A stretch of DNA of 64,000 nt from Spirodela intermedia (Eukaryota > Streptophyta > Magnoliopsida > Alismatales > Araceae), in contig LR746276.1 in the NCBI GenBank assembly GCA_902729315.2, forward strand, positions 2,659,669 through 2,723,668. The letters are read 5' to 3'. This document shows positions 47,801-61,500 of the stretch, in pieces. Below the pieces are notes generated by a model, which searched no databases, was not told the DNA's origin, and worked only from the letters and a program-made list of their open reading frames with translations. Numbering within the stretch: position 1 is the stretch's first letter; every line of letters starts with the position of its first letter. Both the position numbers and the translations under genes were made by a program.

Positions 47801-48567
47801 CTGGCGGCCAAGGTTGACGCCATCAAGGATACCTTGGAGAATCACGAGCAGAAGGTAGGTCGCTTTCCTCTCTCTCTCTCTCTCGCTCTCTCTCTATCTC
47901 TATCTCTATCTCTCTCTATCTCTCTCTTCTCCTGATGTCTTCCTCTTCGTTCAGGTCGGAGCAGATATCGTCAAGCGGGCTCTCAGCTACCCACTGAAGC
48001 TGATCGCCAAGAACGCCGGCGTCAATGGAAGCGTGGTCACCGAGAAGGTAAACTCCATCCCCTCTCTCTGTCTGTCTTTATTTCTATCTCTGGCGATCGT
48101 TGACCAAGGAGGAGAAATGGCCGCTCGTGGTCTGCAGGTGCTGGCCAGCGACAACCCGAGGTTCGGGTACAACGCCGCAACGGGCAAGTACGAGGATCTG
48201 ATGGCCGCCGGAATCATCGACCCAACCAAGGTGAGAAAATAGTCTGAAAATCCGCCATCCTTGAGTTTTTGTCTGAAGATCTGCCATCATTGACTTGTTC
48301 GAATAATCTGGGGAGCAGGTAGTGAGGTGCTGCCTGGAGCACGCGGCGTCGGTGGCGAAGACTTTCCTGACGTCCGACGTGGTCGTGGTTGACATTAAAG
48401 AGCCTGAGCCGCTGCCCGCCGCCAACCCCATGGACAACTCCGGTAGGTCCCTTCTCTCTCGTCTTTCCTCCCATCGCCGCTGCCATCTCCGCCCCTTCTC
48501 CGCTTGGTCTGACGGTCTTCTCCGTTTCTCTCCCTCTCTCTTGTCGTCGGCAGGTTACGGCTACTGA
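44898..48567 (+). CDS. CPN60B: Plastid chaperonin 60 subunit beta (RuBisCO large subunit-binding protein beta)
   Basis: Fourteen coding exons: 44898-45140, 45248-45373, 45819-45956, 46049-46144, 46459-46701, 46801-47035, 47148-47317, 47403-47480, 47580-47651, 47750-47854, 47955-48047, 48138-48230, 48319-48442, 48554-48567; 609 residues. A GroEL-type group I chaperonin that folds imported and plastid-made proteins, including RuBisCO large subunit, with CPN60 alpha and CPN20/CPN10. Residues 1 to about 63 are Ser/Ala/Arg-rich with few acids, as in a chloroplast transit peptide; mature sequence starts near [13 protein letters not shown]-site motifs [33 protein letters not shown] and [14 protein letters not shown] are present. 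The C-terminus is NPMDNSGYGY, the plant beta ending. The last exon codes only four whole residues. Exons in the second half have GC-rich third positions. No missing or frameshifted segments. Confidence 0.97.
46195..46402. repeat. ~45-bp tandem repeat in CPN60B intron 4, about five units
   Basis: Recurring phrases GGAGGATCCACCATGATAGA, CTCACCATTATAGAGCTTGC, TTCACCATATGATAGTGCTT and GATCCACCAAGATGGAGCTT are spaced about 45, 45 and 49 bases apart, with a weaker first unit near 46197. The array fills most of the intron. Confidence 0.82.
46768..46796 (+). repeat. (CTT)n tract serving as polypyrimidine tract of CPN60B intron 5
   Basis: Seven or so CTT units directly before the CTCTGGCAG acceptor of exon 6. 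Confidence 0.9.
47076..47103 (+). repeat. (CTT)n tract in CPN60B intron 6
   Basis: About nine TTC/CTT units in the first half of the short intron between exons 6 and 7. Confidence 0.9.
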
Positions 48568-48655
48568 TCGAGGAGAGGCAAGGCGCGCGAGAAAGTGAGG
48601 GGGGATGGGAGCGAGAGGGAGACCCGCCGCCGTTGACTTCTGACAGAGCTCTCTC

Positions 48656-48687
48656 CGCCGCCGCCGCCGCTGCCGCCGTCGCCGCCC
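48656..48687. repeat. (GCC)n tract in the CPN60B 3' UTR
   Basis: About ten GCC-type triplets with two interruptions, roughly 90 bp past the stop codon. Confidence 0.9.
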
Positions 48688-48883
48688 TTGGAATTGGTTA
48701 ATTTGTTTGAGCAAATTTTGGTAGGAAGAACGCGTAGAGACTCCGCAGCTTCTGTGGCCAAGCTACCATCTCATCCCTGCCCGCGGGCGAATCGAGAATC
48801 AGATGATTTCGCCGTTGACTTTGCGTGCCGTCTTCACCACTGACGCTGCCGCCACCTGGAAGAAGGGCATACCGTGATTAATC

Positions 48884-48889
48884 AATAAA
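48884..48889 (+). terminator. Probable CPN60B poly(A) signal AATAAA
   Basis: Canonical AATAAA about 320 bases past the stop, with an A-run (AAAAAAAAAA) starting near 48900. No other AATAAA is closer to the stop. Confidence 0.65.
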
Positions 48890-49587
48890 TCAGATGTCAG
48901 AAAAAAAAAACTTTCAAGTAACAATGGCGTCTGGAAAATTAAAAATCAGTCCTACTTGATTCCGAACTTTCGATTCGAGACCTAAAAAACAAAGGATCAG
49001 GAATCGAAGGTACTCTGACTTCAACATTTCAATTCAAGTCTCCTCCCCTAAAGTCAGATCCTAAAACCCTTTACAACAAATAAATTACATACATTGAATA
49101 ATGAAATAAATAAATAACTTATAATGCCGCCCGAAATTCGGCGGAAATCGAGGAGTATGAAAATCGCCACTGGATGACGTCATAATTAGTTTTTCCTTCA
49201 TGGTTGTGAATAGTGGAGCCATCTTCTTATGAAGTAGAGGGAGAAACAAGAACGCCTGAGATAGAAGAAAATTGTGGGCCCCACCACTGAAAAAAGGGAA
49301 GGTGGTTGATTTGGTGAAGCCACGTAGTTTGGACAGCTAGAACGCGAGATAGTAGACCGCATCTGGCGGTTCGTTCCGGCTCGGGCCCGAGCGAGCCATT
49401 ACCTGACCTAGAGGACGAGCTCTACGGCGGCGCCACCAGCCTCCACTGCGTCTGTTGCTCTCCTCCGCCTCCCGGTGGAGCCGGGGATCATCCGGCGTCC
49501 TGCGTTCGACGATATCCGAGGTCCGCCATCCGGCGGTGGTCTGCGGGCTGCTCGCTCTTCCGAGGCGTCGCCGGGGTCGCAGGAGTG

Positions 49588-52500
49588 ATGTGAGTTCGCC
49601 GGCCTTTCGTTCTTCCTGCATCTTCTATCTCTCCTCTGCATTGGCCATGCTTCGGTTCGGGTTGGGCTCCTTGTGACTGTTTGCTGATGATGATGGTTTC
49701 GGGGTGGTCTCTTTTGTTGCTGTTGGTGTTGCTGATGTTTTGGTGATGGTGATCGGGTTTCGTGGTGGTGGGCTTCTTCAGGTCCCGGCTATGCGTGAAG
49801 AACTTGCCCAAGTACGTGGGCGAGGAGCGGCTGCGGGATTTCTTCTCCCAAAAGGGAGAGGTGACGGATGCCAAGCTCATGCGCACCAAGTAAATAAGTT
49901 TGAGCGTCCTAGTGAAACCGATTATGACTCGCAAAATGCCCAGAAAAATTCCTTGGTTTCCGGTTTACTTGCGTTAATGCGTTTGTGTATGGCAATGTAT
50001 CTGGTGTATTTTGATGAAATTCTTTGTTCAGGGACGGGAAGAGCAGGCGGTTCGCATTCATTGGATTCCGCACTGATCAAGATGCCGAGGAGGCCATTAA
50101 GTTCTTCAATAATACCTATCTGGACACATGCCGGATCACCTGTGAGGTATTTCTGCTCCCTTTTTCTGTCTCTCCCTCACCCACTCTTCTCACCCGTTTC
50201 TTTTTTAGTCCTCGAAGAAATTAAAGTATACGTTCTATCCCTTGAATTTTATGTTCCTTCTTACCTCTCGAAACCTGGCTTGCATCATCAGTTTATGGGC
50301 TGTTTTCATGGTGATGCCTAGGAAGAGAGGTACCACAGGAAGGTTTATCCCGGGTCCTGGGAGCGACCTTTCCAGCCCCGCACGCCTTGGTCTCCTTAGT
50401 GCCTTGACCGCATTATTTGTTGTCTTAACGGTCTTATTTGATGTCTTATTCGTGAAATTTAATATTAATTCGATATTAGTGGATTAACACACTTAGCCAC
50501 GAAAGTTCTATAGGAAATGAAGGATACTACTGGTGGTGAAGCATGTTATCCCATCTTTGAGTTGAATTTATTTACTTTTATCTTTGTGGGGGAAAAAGGA
50601 CGTTTATCCTGTAGACCGCAGGGGGTTCTATTTGTCAACCCTCAAAACATGGCCTGGTATTATGAAATTCTTAACCAATAATACAAAGTTGCCCTAATGA
50701 ACGTATAAAACATATTTCTATCTTACTAAAGGAGTGAATCTATTCGCCGTCAAAGTCGCTTCCCAAAGCTATTATTTAAGATAAATATCTCTTCGCCCAT
50801 CTATACTTATAATGCTCATATCTGTGCGCTTTCAATGTCAAAATACTTGCTACTATTTTTTACTTTGTTCCTTTGGCTATTTGGTTATTTTGAGAGCACC
50901 TAGAATGACTGTATTGGTGCACAATAGCTCTCCTCATCAGCTTGTTCTTGGAAGAGGAGACGCTCCTGTTGGAGCTGTTCTTACCTACCTTAGCTTGTGT
51001 CGTTTTAGGTTGCTCACAAAGTTGGTGATCCCAACATTCCACGGCCTTGGAGTCAGTATTCAGCTAAGAAGAACAGCCAGGTGAATGCAAATAACGTTGT
51101 AACAGAGGACCAAAATGCTAATACCAGGACTCTTTTGGAGTCCAAAGGAATAGGAACTGTAAATGAGACGGCAAAAGCTTCCAAGACTAGTTTAAGTGAT
51201 GATCCTCGGCTTCAGGAATTTCTTCAAATTATGCAGCCAAGAGCCAAGTCAAAGTTTTGGGCTAATGACACTCTGGAATCATTCCTTTTTGCGGATAAAA
51301 GTGGCCCAAACGAAGCGAAAGGAGCACTTTTGAGTGAAGGTTCCGAAAAGCAAGCATCCAAAAAGGGGGTTAGCGTTGCAGATGAAAGCAAGAGGGGAAC
51401 AAAAACAGATCCGGGACTACCATTTGGAAATACACAAGATGAGAATTCTGATACTTCAACAGAGAGTGAAATACACGAATCAGTACAGGATGAAGTCATC
51501 TCAGATATGGATTACCTTAAAAGTAGAATCAAGAAAACCTGGTCTGACTCTGAGAATGATGAGGAAGACAACATAGAAGCTGAAGAAAGCGAAAAAATGA
51601 TCGTAAAAGGGAATGAAACGTCTGTTGGTGGCCAACAAGCTAGGCCTATAGATGGGATCAATGATGGGGTTAATTTAGAAGAAGATTCAGCTAGGGGTCA
51701 GGATGAAAACGAGAACATCCACTCAGGCCGTGCTGATTATGATGAAACACCTTGCAACACTGGTCGCCTCTTTATCCGTAATCTGCCATACACAACAATG
51801 TACGGTAACACAAAAACTCAACCATGTGATTTTCTATGTTACAATAAATTGATTTTGTAAACCCTAAATTCATTCTCTTTTAATTTTATTTGTCGGCTGT
51901 GTGGAACTAGTGAAGACGACCTAATGGACCTTTTTAGTAAATATGGTGATGTTTCACAAGTTCACATTGTCGTGGACAAGGATACTAAACGATCAAAAGG
52001 TATTGGCTATGTACACTATGTGCATCTGGAATCTGCAGCTAGGTAACGAAATTTGCTGATCCATTCCTTTTTCTTTTACTCTTTCGGTGAATCCAAATAT
52101 GTGAGCTGTCAATACGTCAACATGATGAAGTCAGTACATTATTTTGTGTTAAGCATTTGGCGTTTGGATTTCATTTTGATAAGTAAATTCTATTGCATTA
52201 TCTGCGATCTATAATATTCCTTAGATATTGCTTCATGGTCAAAGAAAATTTCCAAAAGAAGCTGGTTGAGATGCCTGTATTACCCTCCTATTCTCCTTTC
52301 CCAATTTTTACTAATAATATTGAAAATCACACAACTTGATAGCATGCAAGGGACAGACTGATCACTGGTTAACGTTATAATTGCTGCTAACATTCTTTCA
52401 GTGGATCGATGATGACTATCCACAAGAAGCTGGTTGAAATGCCTGTCTTGCCCTCCTATTCCCCTTTTCCCTATTTTTACTGATGATATTGAAAATCACA

Positions 52501-55500
52501 CAACATGACATGCAAGGGACATACTGATCGCTGATTAACGTTAGAATCGCTGCTAACTCATTAGCTAGCATGCTACATTTCGCCCCCTTTTTCTTGATGA
52601 TTTAAGAGCGGGAATTACTAGTTGTTCATTAGAAAATGGGGAAAATGAGGCGTAAGTTAAATGAATTCCCATGTTACTCTCCATTACCGAAGTTTTTGAT
52701 TGTATCCTTGACAGTTAACTCTAATTTAATTGAATAAGACCGCTGATTATACCTTAGACTAACCAAAAGATAGAAATGTTATAACATCAAACCCTAAAAA
52801 ATTGATGTCTCTGCAAGAGAACATAATAAGTTGTCTACATAGTTCTTGGTAATGGGGAAAGGCTTATTGTTGAACCAATGCTTAGTTACATTGGCAGCAA
52901 CATAAAAAAAGCAAGAAGGAGATGGAAGATGGATACGAAGGTGGAACTGCTGGCATTGCTGTTGGATGCCTCAGGAATATTTTATTGAACGTTGAATTTT
53001 AGGATATAGAGGGAGATGTCCTGTTAGTAACATAGTAAGGTGAAGAAGGGGACAGAATACAGCTGTTGCAAGCTGTAAGTGCTATCAATTTCACTGTTTT
53101 TTCCTCCAAGGATTGTTCCAAATTTTTTTTACGAAACTATTGTTATTAATTAGGTGATTTATGAAAACTATATTCTAAATACTCATTTTATTTACTCTTT
53201 TGTGGAGAATCTAATGTGACCTGAATCAGGATCAGATATCTGAGAAACCGATTAGATCTAGAAAGTCTTGTTCTTTGCCATTTTGATTAATTTATGTTCT
53301 GCCTTGTGGCGCATGTTGTTTTTGTGTCTCATTTCTACCAGTGTTCTTCTCCATCGTTTTTACATGCTTGTATTGTTAGCATCCTCCACCTAAAGTCATC
53401 CTCTTCCTCCTAATGAAAATGATGGTACAATTTTCTTCCTGATGTTTACTATTGTCCATTAGAGTGACAGCGATCATTAGGACTTTGGGGAGAATCACGT
53501 CCCTAACAGTGTTCGAATATTTAACATCGGGCCAGTTTGTGTCTAGGGTTCCTAGTGTCTCACTTTTCTTAGACGTTTTTTAATTTTATGTTTTTTGTTA
53601 TTTTCTTTTAACTGTTTAGAAGAAGCTCGTCAAGTACATCTTGCTTTGATTCTTTGATAGAACCTGAGTGAGATGATAGCAGGCAAATGAGGTTCAGTTG
53701 CATCAAGGTGGGCTTCTAAAATTTCCTGGATAGCAACTAAATTTTTTTCTGCTTTAGGCTAATGATTTAGGAGCAAGACGGGGTTCTGATATTATACTTC
53801 TGAATTATGTTCTCTTTCTCATTTTATATCACTCTAGGTCTGGACCATCAATTCGATGGATTCTTTTGAATAGATCCGAATGGGCTTCCGTGACTCAATT
53901 TTTTGGCTTGTTGAATAATTTAGGCTATAATTGTCTCTCTTAGCTTAGTTGTATGCCTTCCTCCTCATGATGTCCACTTCTACTAACAAATGAGATCTAA
54001 ATAGTGTAGTGAACTCTTTCTGCAGGGCGTTAAAAGAACTAGACAACTCAATTTTTCAAGGGAGATTGTTACATATTATGTGTGCAAAACCACAAAACCC
54101 ATCTGTTGAAAGACAAGAGTAAGAAAGAATATGCCCATTGTAACAGATTTTCTAATTATGTCGCTCAGTGTTTGATTTATCATTTTTTCTATTCTTTAAA
54201 TCTCCAGGTCTAATCCTCCGCTAAGTTTAAAGCAGAAACGTGAAGAACAGAGGAAGGCATCAGAATCTAGTGGTGATACACGAGCATGGAACAGTTTGTT
54301 CATTCGTCAAGATACTGTATACTTCTTATCCATGGTGTAAGCTGTATATTTCGTATCCATTTGCAAACTGTTCCACAAAAGGCTAACTTATTGTTAGAGT
54401 AAGAAAATTTGTGCAGCTATCTCTTACTGCTATTTCATGTCCTAGGGCATGGTCATATGGGTATGATGACTGATCCTTTGCTATATCAAGACTCGGATTA
54501 TTCCTACTCACTTCGAGTTGATAAAGTTCTGGATAGACCAGGATTGTCTGAGTTGCACTAGTTCTTGCTAAAACATTCTTAGAATAATATAATCCTCTTT
54601 CCAGCTGTGAAATATATGGTTTATCTGATTCTTATGCTAACGAGGATTTGAAACATTGAAAACTGACCGGATTCTTAGGGTTGCATTGTTTAATATTGAG
54701 TAGGAAATCCCCAAAGCAGGCAAATATACAAGAGAAGAAGCTGCTGAACATCTGCCAAACTATGCAATGGATTTTTGGCTATCTGTAGCTGGAGTGAGAC
54801 TTGTTTTTGTGTTGATGCTCAGATGAATAGGAATAGGCAGTTTACTGGCGCAGGTATAATATCTGCTAGAACAGACTGTATCTGATTGTGTTATCGTAAG
54901 CTTGAATACTGACTCTGAACAAGCTCTGATGAAACTTTTTGGAGGTTCTTCAATGGCTGCAGTTAGAAGGATGATGAGCCACTGGAGCTTTGAGGAACTT
55001 TTTCCTATTCCATTGGGTTCCACTGAATCCTAAACTATAAAGGATAGGTTAGATGTAAATATGACACAACCAAAGAGGGAGGATGCTATCCCTCAAATGC
55101 AATGGATGAAATAAAAATTCATTTTTATATAACTACAAGAGTGATGACTGAAAACTGAGGGGCCATTCGAAATAAAAAGCTTCATTTTACTCAAATCAGA
55201 GGCAGTAGATGCAATACCAGTGCCTGAGGTTTTTATACTTTTAATCTGGGCAATGTAGGTTCTGGAAAGAATTAAAATTTGTGATAGACATTATCTAGCA
55301 AGTGTCTAGCAAGGATTCTGCTTGGAAGAAAAATGTGCATGAAATCCCCCATGAGAGAGGGCATGGGTGGGATATAGTCCCTCCCATTTTGAACTTAGAT
55401 TGAGAAAAGCATTCCTTCTATTGTAACTCTCGACAGAAGGAAAAGAGAATTTTATTATTTGTCCGAAAAAGTATCGAGTAAAGGCATATGGTGGGAAGTT

Positions 55501-58500
55501 GCATACAGGGATGCAAGGCAATGAGGAATAGAGTGGGCATAAGGAGGTTCCAGTGAGGGTGTGAGTCATGTAGAATGACTGGATCGAGACTCAGAATTGG
55601 GGTTAGCAATCTCCAATCGGATACTGTGGGAATAGTGATGGGTCACTACCTGAGTCTCTACCTTTAACTGTATCTGCTATCACCAATCACGTCCTCAGTT
55701 GTCTCTTCGTTCAAATTGATACTGTCGTCTGTTGGCAGTTATTCCACATATGAATGGAAATTCAAAAATGAATGAATTTTGTTTTGTGTTCGACTGTTCA
55801 ATGGAGAGCTTCATCTATCATTTAGACACACTGAGGAATAAGAAAATAGCTGACTGGAACATGGGCAAGTGCTCCTTCAACTCAGAACATCACTTCAACT
55901 CCCCCCCTCACCCCACCCAACACACCAAACTCATTTTCCCACTTTTCCTTTATTTTCCATTTTATGAAATCTAATATGTTCCTCTCAGTGGAATCCTATT
56001 TGCATGTGAGTCCGCTGCGTTAATATGGACAAAAACGAAGAATAAAGAAGTGGAATCACTGTTCACGCCTCAAATATTCACGACCCAGATATAAATCATT
56101 CTTATGTCCTTCTCGAGTCATATTATGTTTTCGTCACCTGAATGTTCTTGGCGCCTGGAGTTATCTTTTTTGTCTACTGTCTGTTACTATAACAGTATTA
56201 TAGATTTTGAACTCTACTCTGTTTACCCTGAAGTTATGACCTCTCGAGTGCTGATACAGGCATTGCTTAGCATGTGATGGCTCCTTTTACTTCATGAGTT
56301 GATTGCTGCGATGTAACTGATGCTTAATTTGTTGGGTATGGTTTTTCCGTTTTACCACGTTTCCAAGTCACGTTATCTCTTTCTTAAAACTTGAGCAACT
56401 GAAAATTGCGATGACTCTGGTTCTCTTTCGTATTTTTGAAAATGTGTTGCAATATTCAAATGTTTTTGTACTAATGAAATTCCGGTTATGCAAGTTTCTG
56501 ACTGTAAATTGTCTGTAAAACTTTCCTGACAATCATTGTGAATATTGGATAGGTTGTTGAAAACATTGCTAGAAAATATGGTATTGATAAGAGCGATGTA
56601 CTGAACAAAGAAGCAGATGACCTTGCTGTACGCATTGCCCTGGCAGAAACACATACGATAGCAGAGACAAAAAAGGCTTTGAAATGTGCTGGAGTTAATG
56701 TTGCTGCTCTTGAGGAGTTCGCTTCTGGAAAGGGCAGTGTTCGGAGAAGCAATCATGTGATTTTGGTGAAAAACTTGCCTTACAGTTCCTCTGAAGGAGA
56801 TCTCACCAAAATGTTCGGTAAATTTGGAAGTTTAGATAAGATCATTCTTCCTCCAACCAAAACACTAGCTCTGGTATGAAATTCTTGCAATTCGTCACTT
56901 CCTAAATCCTAATGCTATTTTTTTTTTCAAATTTTAAATTATCAATGTTTATTTTGTCAGTTAATTACTTGTAAATACTTTAGGGTAAGCATTCACTCCA
57001 ATAATTTTGATAGCATTTCCATTCAAAAGTTTACCCTTTAGATGCCCTTTTCCACGAGGAAAGATTGCAATAGTGGATCCCACTTGCTAATTTCTGTCCA
57101 TCAAGTGTATTCCCTTGGATTTAGCTTCTATTACGACCTTTATACTGTTTTTGAAGCCTTTGGATGAGTGCTAGTTTTTTGTGTACAAAGTTTGAAGGTT
57201 ACCCTGTGACATACGCACCACAGTTAGGTTAAGTCCACTCTAAGTTCTTTGACAGTTGTACTCCTGTTTAGTACCTTGGGGGAGTTTCGGGTGACCATCA
57301 GGGAGGGGATGAACTGAAACCTCCTTTAAGAATATTGATGGCGTATCCTTCGTGGTTCAGCTCTCATCTTTCATTTGATTGTGCAGGGGGTCTTATTCCC
57401 TGCCATATTTTTGTTGGTTGACCATGCGACTTGTCATTGAGGGATTTTTGTAGTGTCTACTTGTTTTTTATTGCGATGTTTTGTGATTGGGCCAGGTCAT
57501 CATTACCAGCAAACAATTGTATACCATCTATATATCATCTAATTTTGCTTTTAAATTTTATTTGTCATCATCTAAGGAAGGGCCCAACATGTTTCACCAT
57601 GCCCATTTCCAACATGCCGAATGTTTTTGCCCTTTTGATTTTTCGGATGTAGTCAATTTTTCACATGTTATGTTCTCGGTTTTGTTTATAAGTTACTGAA
57701 AAGAGATAAGTATAATTGCCAAACGAAATTCAAATTTAGAAGAGATTGTTTTCTTGATGTCCCTTGGAAGTTTGGCCTGAAAAGGAGTTTTGAGTCGTAG
57801 GACATGCTGAAGGCTGCTTCCTAGACTATGTGTTGTTCCGTGTGGAGCTAGAAAAGTTCATAGGGTGTTAAGGAAAGTTTGTCTGAATTTTCTGGCATCT
57901 ACTGTTTGTCGAGAGGTTACTTCGGGGGAAGCTGCATTCTCTTGTTGGATATGGAAGGGCTTAACTTTTGAATCTTTTTTCTGTTTAACTCAGCTTTTTG
58001 GCTATTTATTTGACGATATTTTGTCTTTTCGAATAGGGGTCCTCCGTGAGTTCAGTCATGAAAAATATCTTTGATAAAATCCTAACTTGAATAAGGACAA
58101 ATTTGGATGTTAGGCTAAAATTCAGGCATTGTATGATATGGTACTTCTCTACGCGAAATATCTGGTGTTGTCCAAAAAAATGTTTGTGTTCCTTAATTTG
58201 ATTGCTTGGTGATCTTATGAAAGCCTTTGTAATGGTTTTTTTACCGTCCACTCCAGCTATCAAGTCAACTCTTCATTTGCCTTTGTTTTTTTCGTGTTGT
58301 GCTTGTTCATTAATGTGTAGTCATCATCATGTTTAACCAGCCATTTGTATCCTGAGAAAACATATTAATCATGACGAACCACACTTCTTAAATTTCCGAT
58401 AACATTTGGCCAATCAACCGATCATAGCCTTTATTCTACTTGACCTGGGATGCGGGTTCTGAGGTTTGAATTTAGCTCGATCTGGAAGCACTTTTGTCTC

Positions 58501-61500
58501 TACAGGGGTTTACATTGCTTCAATTCGTTGTCCAAGTACAAGAGCATTTCCTTCCGATATAAAAGTTACTCCATTGGTGTAATTTCCCTATCAGAAAACA
58601 TAGCCAGGGACTAACGGTGAAATTTCAGATAGTTTTCAGCAGCTTCTTCTATAAGAGAAAATGAAGGACCTCGGGTGTGAGGAGAGCCAAGTGGATTGTA
58701 AGTTAGGCTCATGCCATATTTATTCGTTGTGATGGGCTTCACGCCATCAATATCAAGTTGGTTGTTTGGGGTGAAGAACAGGAGGGTCGAGTGGGTTATA
58801 TGTAAGCAAGGTAAATGGCATCCTTTATATTCATTCTCATAGTGATGTGCTTTACACCATCAAAATATCACGTTGACAGTATGGCCGATGGGCCTAATGT
58901 ATTATAACCAAGCAAGGGAGATTTTCAAAATCTCCCTGGCTTGGTTGTTATTTTAAATAGTTCTAGGCACCTGGTCATTTAGTTTCTGTCAGAGGCACGT
59001 TTTTATGTTACCCCATGACAATAGGAACTGTTTAAAGCGATTTTTAAGTTGTTCTGCTTGGGCTGATGTAACTAGTAGCAACCATTAAAATTTCCCTTGG
59101 ATTTGAATTTTAGCGAAAGGTAGTACGCAGCTTTCATTACACCTCCAATGAAGAAACATTTGGGAGTCTTTCCGAGATCTGCCAGGTACCAAAATTGTAG
59201 TGGTTAAATTGACTGTCTTTGGGGATTTCTATCACGCGACTATGAGGCATTGTTTTATGACGAAATCACAATACAGGAATCTTGCATCCTCTTTCTTCAT
59301 CCAAGTTTTATTGGTGTTCTCTGCTATTTTAGTTTTCTACTGTTTTTTCATTTGAATTAATAAGATTGTAATTGATCTGATAACATTCTTTTCTTATGAG
59401 CAATTATGCTTTTCTTCTGAAATTCTCTTCCATGCTATGGCAGGTTATTTTTCTTGAATCGGCTGAGGCTCGAGCAGCATTCAAGGGTTTGGCGTATAAA
59501 CGTTATAAGTAAATTATTATACTTTGGAAAAGTTCTAATCGTGATTTTCCTAGTGCTTATTTATATCTAGTCTTTGTACGGTTTTTCCTTGCACAAACCA
59601 CCGTAATATTTCAGTTTTTAAAACTCACTTTCTTTTCTATCTGTGATTTGTACACTATAACAGCCTGACCGTTTCCCCTTAACGCCGATTATTTCATATT
59701 TTTTCTCATTGAAGGCTAGTAAACACAACTGACCTGACAAAAGAATGCAATCGAATCACATGTCCCTCAACTTGATCAAGTTCTCCATTTGGCTTGGAGA
59801 AAGGTGTTGAATAACAATTGCCTTGACATAGGCCAGGGGAGACCTAACTGATTTAGCGCCTTTGGTAGTGCATACTCATTTCCTAATTTCTCTGCTGTTT
59901 CTAGTTTTCTTATGATTCCTGTGATGTGTTTCCCATTGTAGTTTGTTAACACTAAGAAATGACACCAGTTATCCTGTACGTTTGCATTAGAAAAACCTCA
60001 ACAATCTTTTGAGTGACAGAAAAAGATGCTAGGATTTCTTATATCGTGATTAATTGATGTTGCAATTTCGTTTAATGACTTAATTGGGTGGTCTTTCAAT
60101 CAACTCTTGCCATATGTTGAAAAAAATTTCAAAGGACGCTTGATGTAATCTCTTTATTATTATTTTTTTAATGTAGGGATGGTCCCTTATATCTGGAATG
60201 GGCTCCTGGAGATATTTTGTCTTCAAAACCTGTTTCAGAAACGGACAAACAGGACAATGCTGTTGGCAGAGAAGAAGTTACAAGAGTGGTATTGGAGCAA
60301 AGCCTGAAACAAATGCCTGAAGGAGAAATCGATCCAGAGAGGGTTGAGGTTTGGCATTTTTCTTCATCATTCTATGAGTTCTTGCCTGTGTCATCAAACT
60401 ATACGATTAATAATGATTTTGTTATAAAGAAACGTATTAGAATTTTATTCGGTGGAAAATATTATGAATCCTATATTATATTTATTGTCCTCGTCACAGT
60501 TCGGTTAACTTAGAATTTGTTGGAGGAAACAAAGGATTCAAGAAATGTCATTTTTTTTCGGTTATCCTATAAGACTCCTTTTTTATTTATTCGTTTGTTG
60601 GATCATCTGTAAGTTGAGATTTGACCATATCTAGCCAGAATTGGGTAACAGGTTGGCATAAATTCTGTTTCTTTCGGACAAATGCACAGCATACCTCAGG
60701 GTCTAAAATCCGCTTGTATTTTTTTCATTGGATAAATGGACGAATCTTTCTTGGGATTTCATGACCTATTCTCCTCTTTGATCATTATAAGAACGACATA
60801 TTTCTGGGGAAAACGTTGTTACAGAGGTTGATATATTTCTGTTCTTTTTTTGATGTCATGAGTTGGAACATAAACTAAGTGGACTAGACGAGTGCTATAT
60901 TCGCAGAGCATGGCGACATCTTTTAGGCATGATTGGACTTGGTTCATAATATTGTTTTCATTCTTAGAAAGAATATGTTGTGCTGTTCTAATTTACAGGA
61001 CCTTTTGTCCTCCAAAATTCAGTTTGGTGAAGGGACTGTCTCCAGAACATGTTGGGTATTGGGGCCCGATTACTTGGGTCTGAAATTCATTTAACAGGGG
61101 CGCAGACGTCCACTGGGGTACAACTGTTTTGGTCTAATTAATGAGACAATTATACCTCTACTAGTAACGTTAATGTGGGACCCTTTTCTTCTAGTTTCAT
61201 TTTTAAACTCTTGTATAAATATATCTTTTGAGAGGTGTTCTTAGGAAGTTTGCACATAACATCGTTAGTTTATGATGAGATGTGCATCTGTTAAAGCACG
61301 AGTGCCAGACTTAGGAAGTTTTGAAAGGGAGGGACTGACGGGTAGAAGTGAGAATGGTGATGAACCACCAGCTCTGTGTTGGGGGTTGAGTTGGGACGAG
61401 AGATGGGGGCAGTTGGGAAGAGGATGAGTGGTTGAAGAGCAGGGAGAGCTTGGTGGATGGAGATGATAGTAGGGAAGTGAGGACGTTTGCCCTTCTCAAC

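Larger units (their letters stand above)
48568..49587 (+). other. CPN60B 3' UTR, intergenic gap and MRD1 leader
   Basis: The CPN60B 3' UTR holds a GCC-rich tract (48656-48687) and a canonical AATAAA. The gap 48900-49300 is AT-rich. From about 49300 the DNA becomes GC-rich and probably forms the MRD1-like leader, which has no ATG between 49232 and 49587. Confidence 0.6.

Noticed and set aside
49704-50321. A 205-codon plus-strand open frame over MRD1-like exons 2-3
   Set aside because: It is a different frame from the RRM1 coding frame and runs through introns; the spliced RRM frame is clearly the real one.
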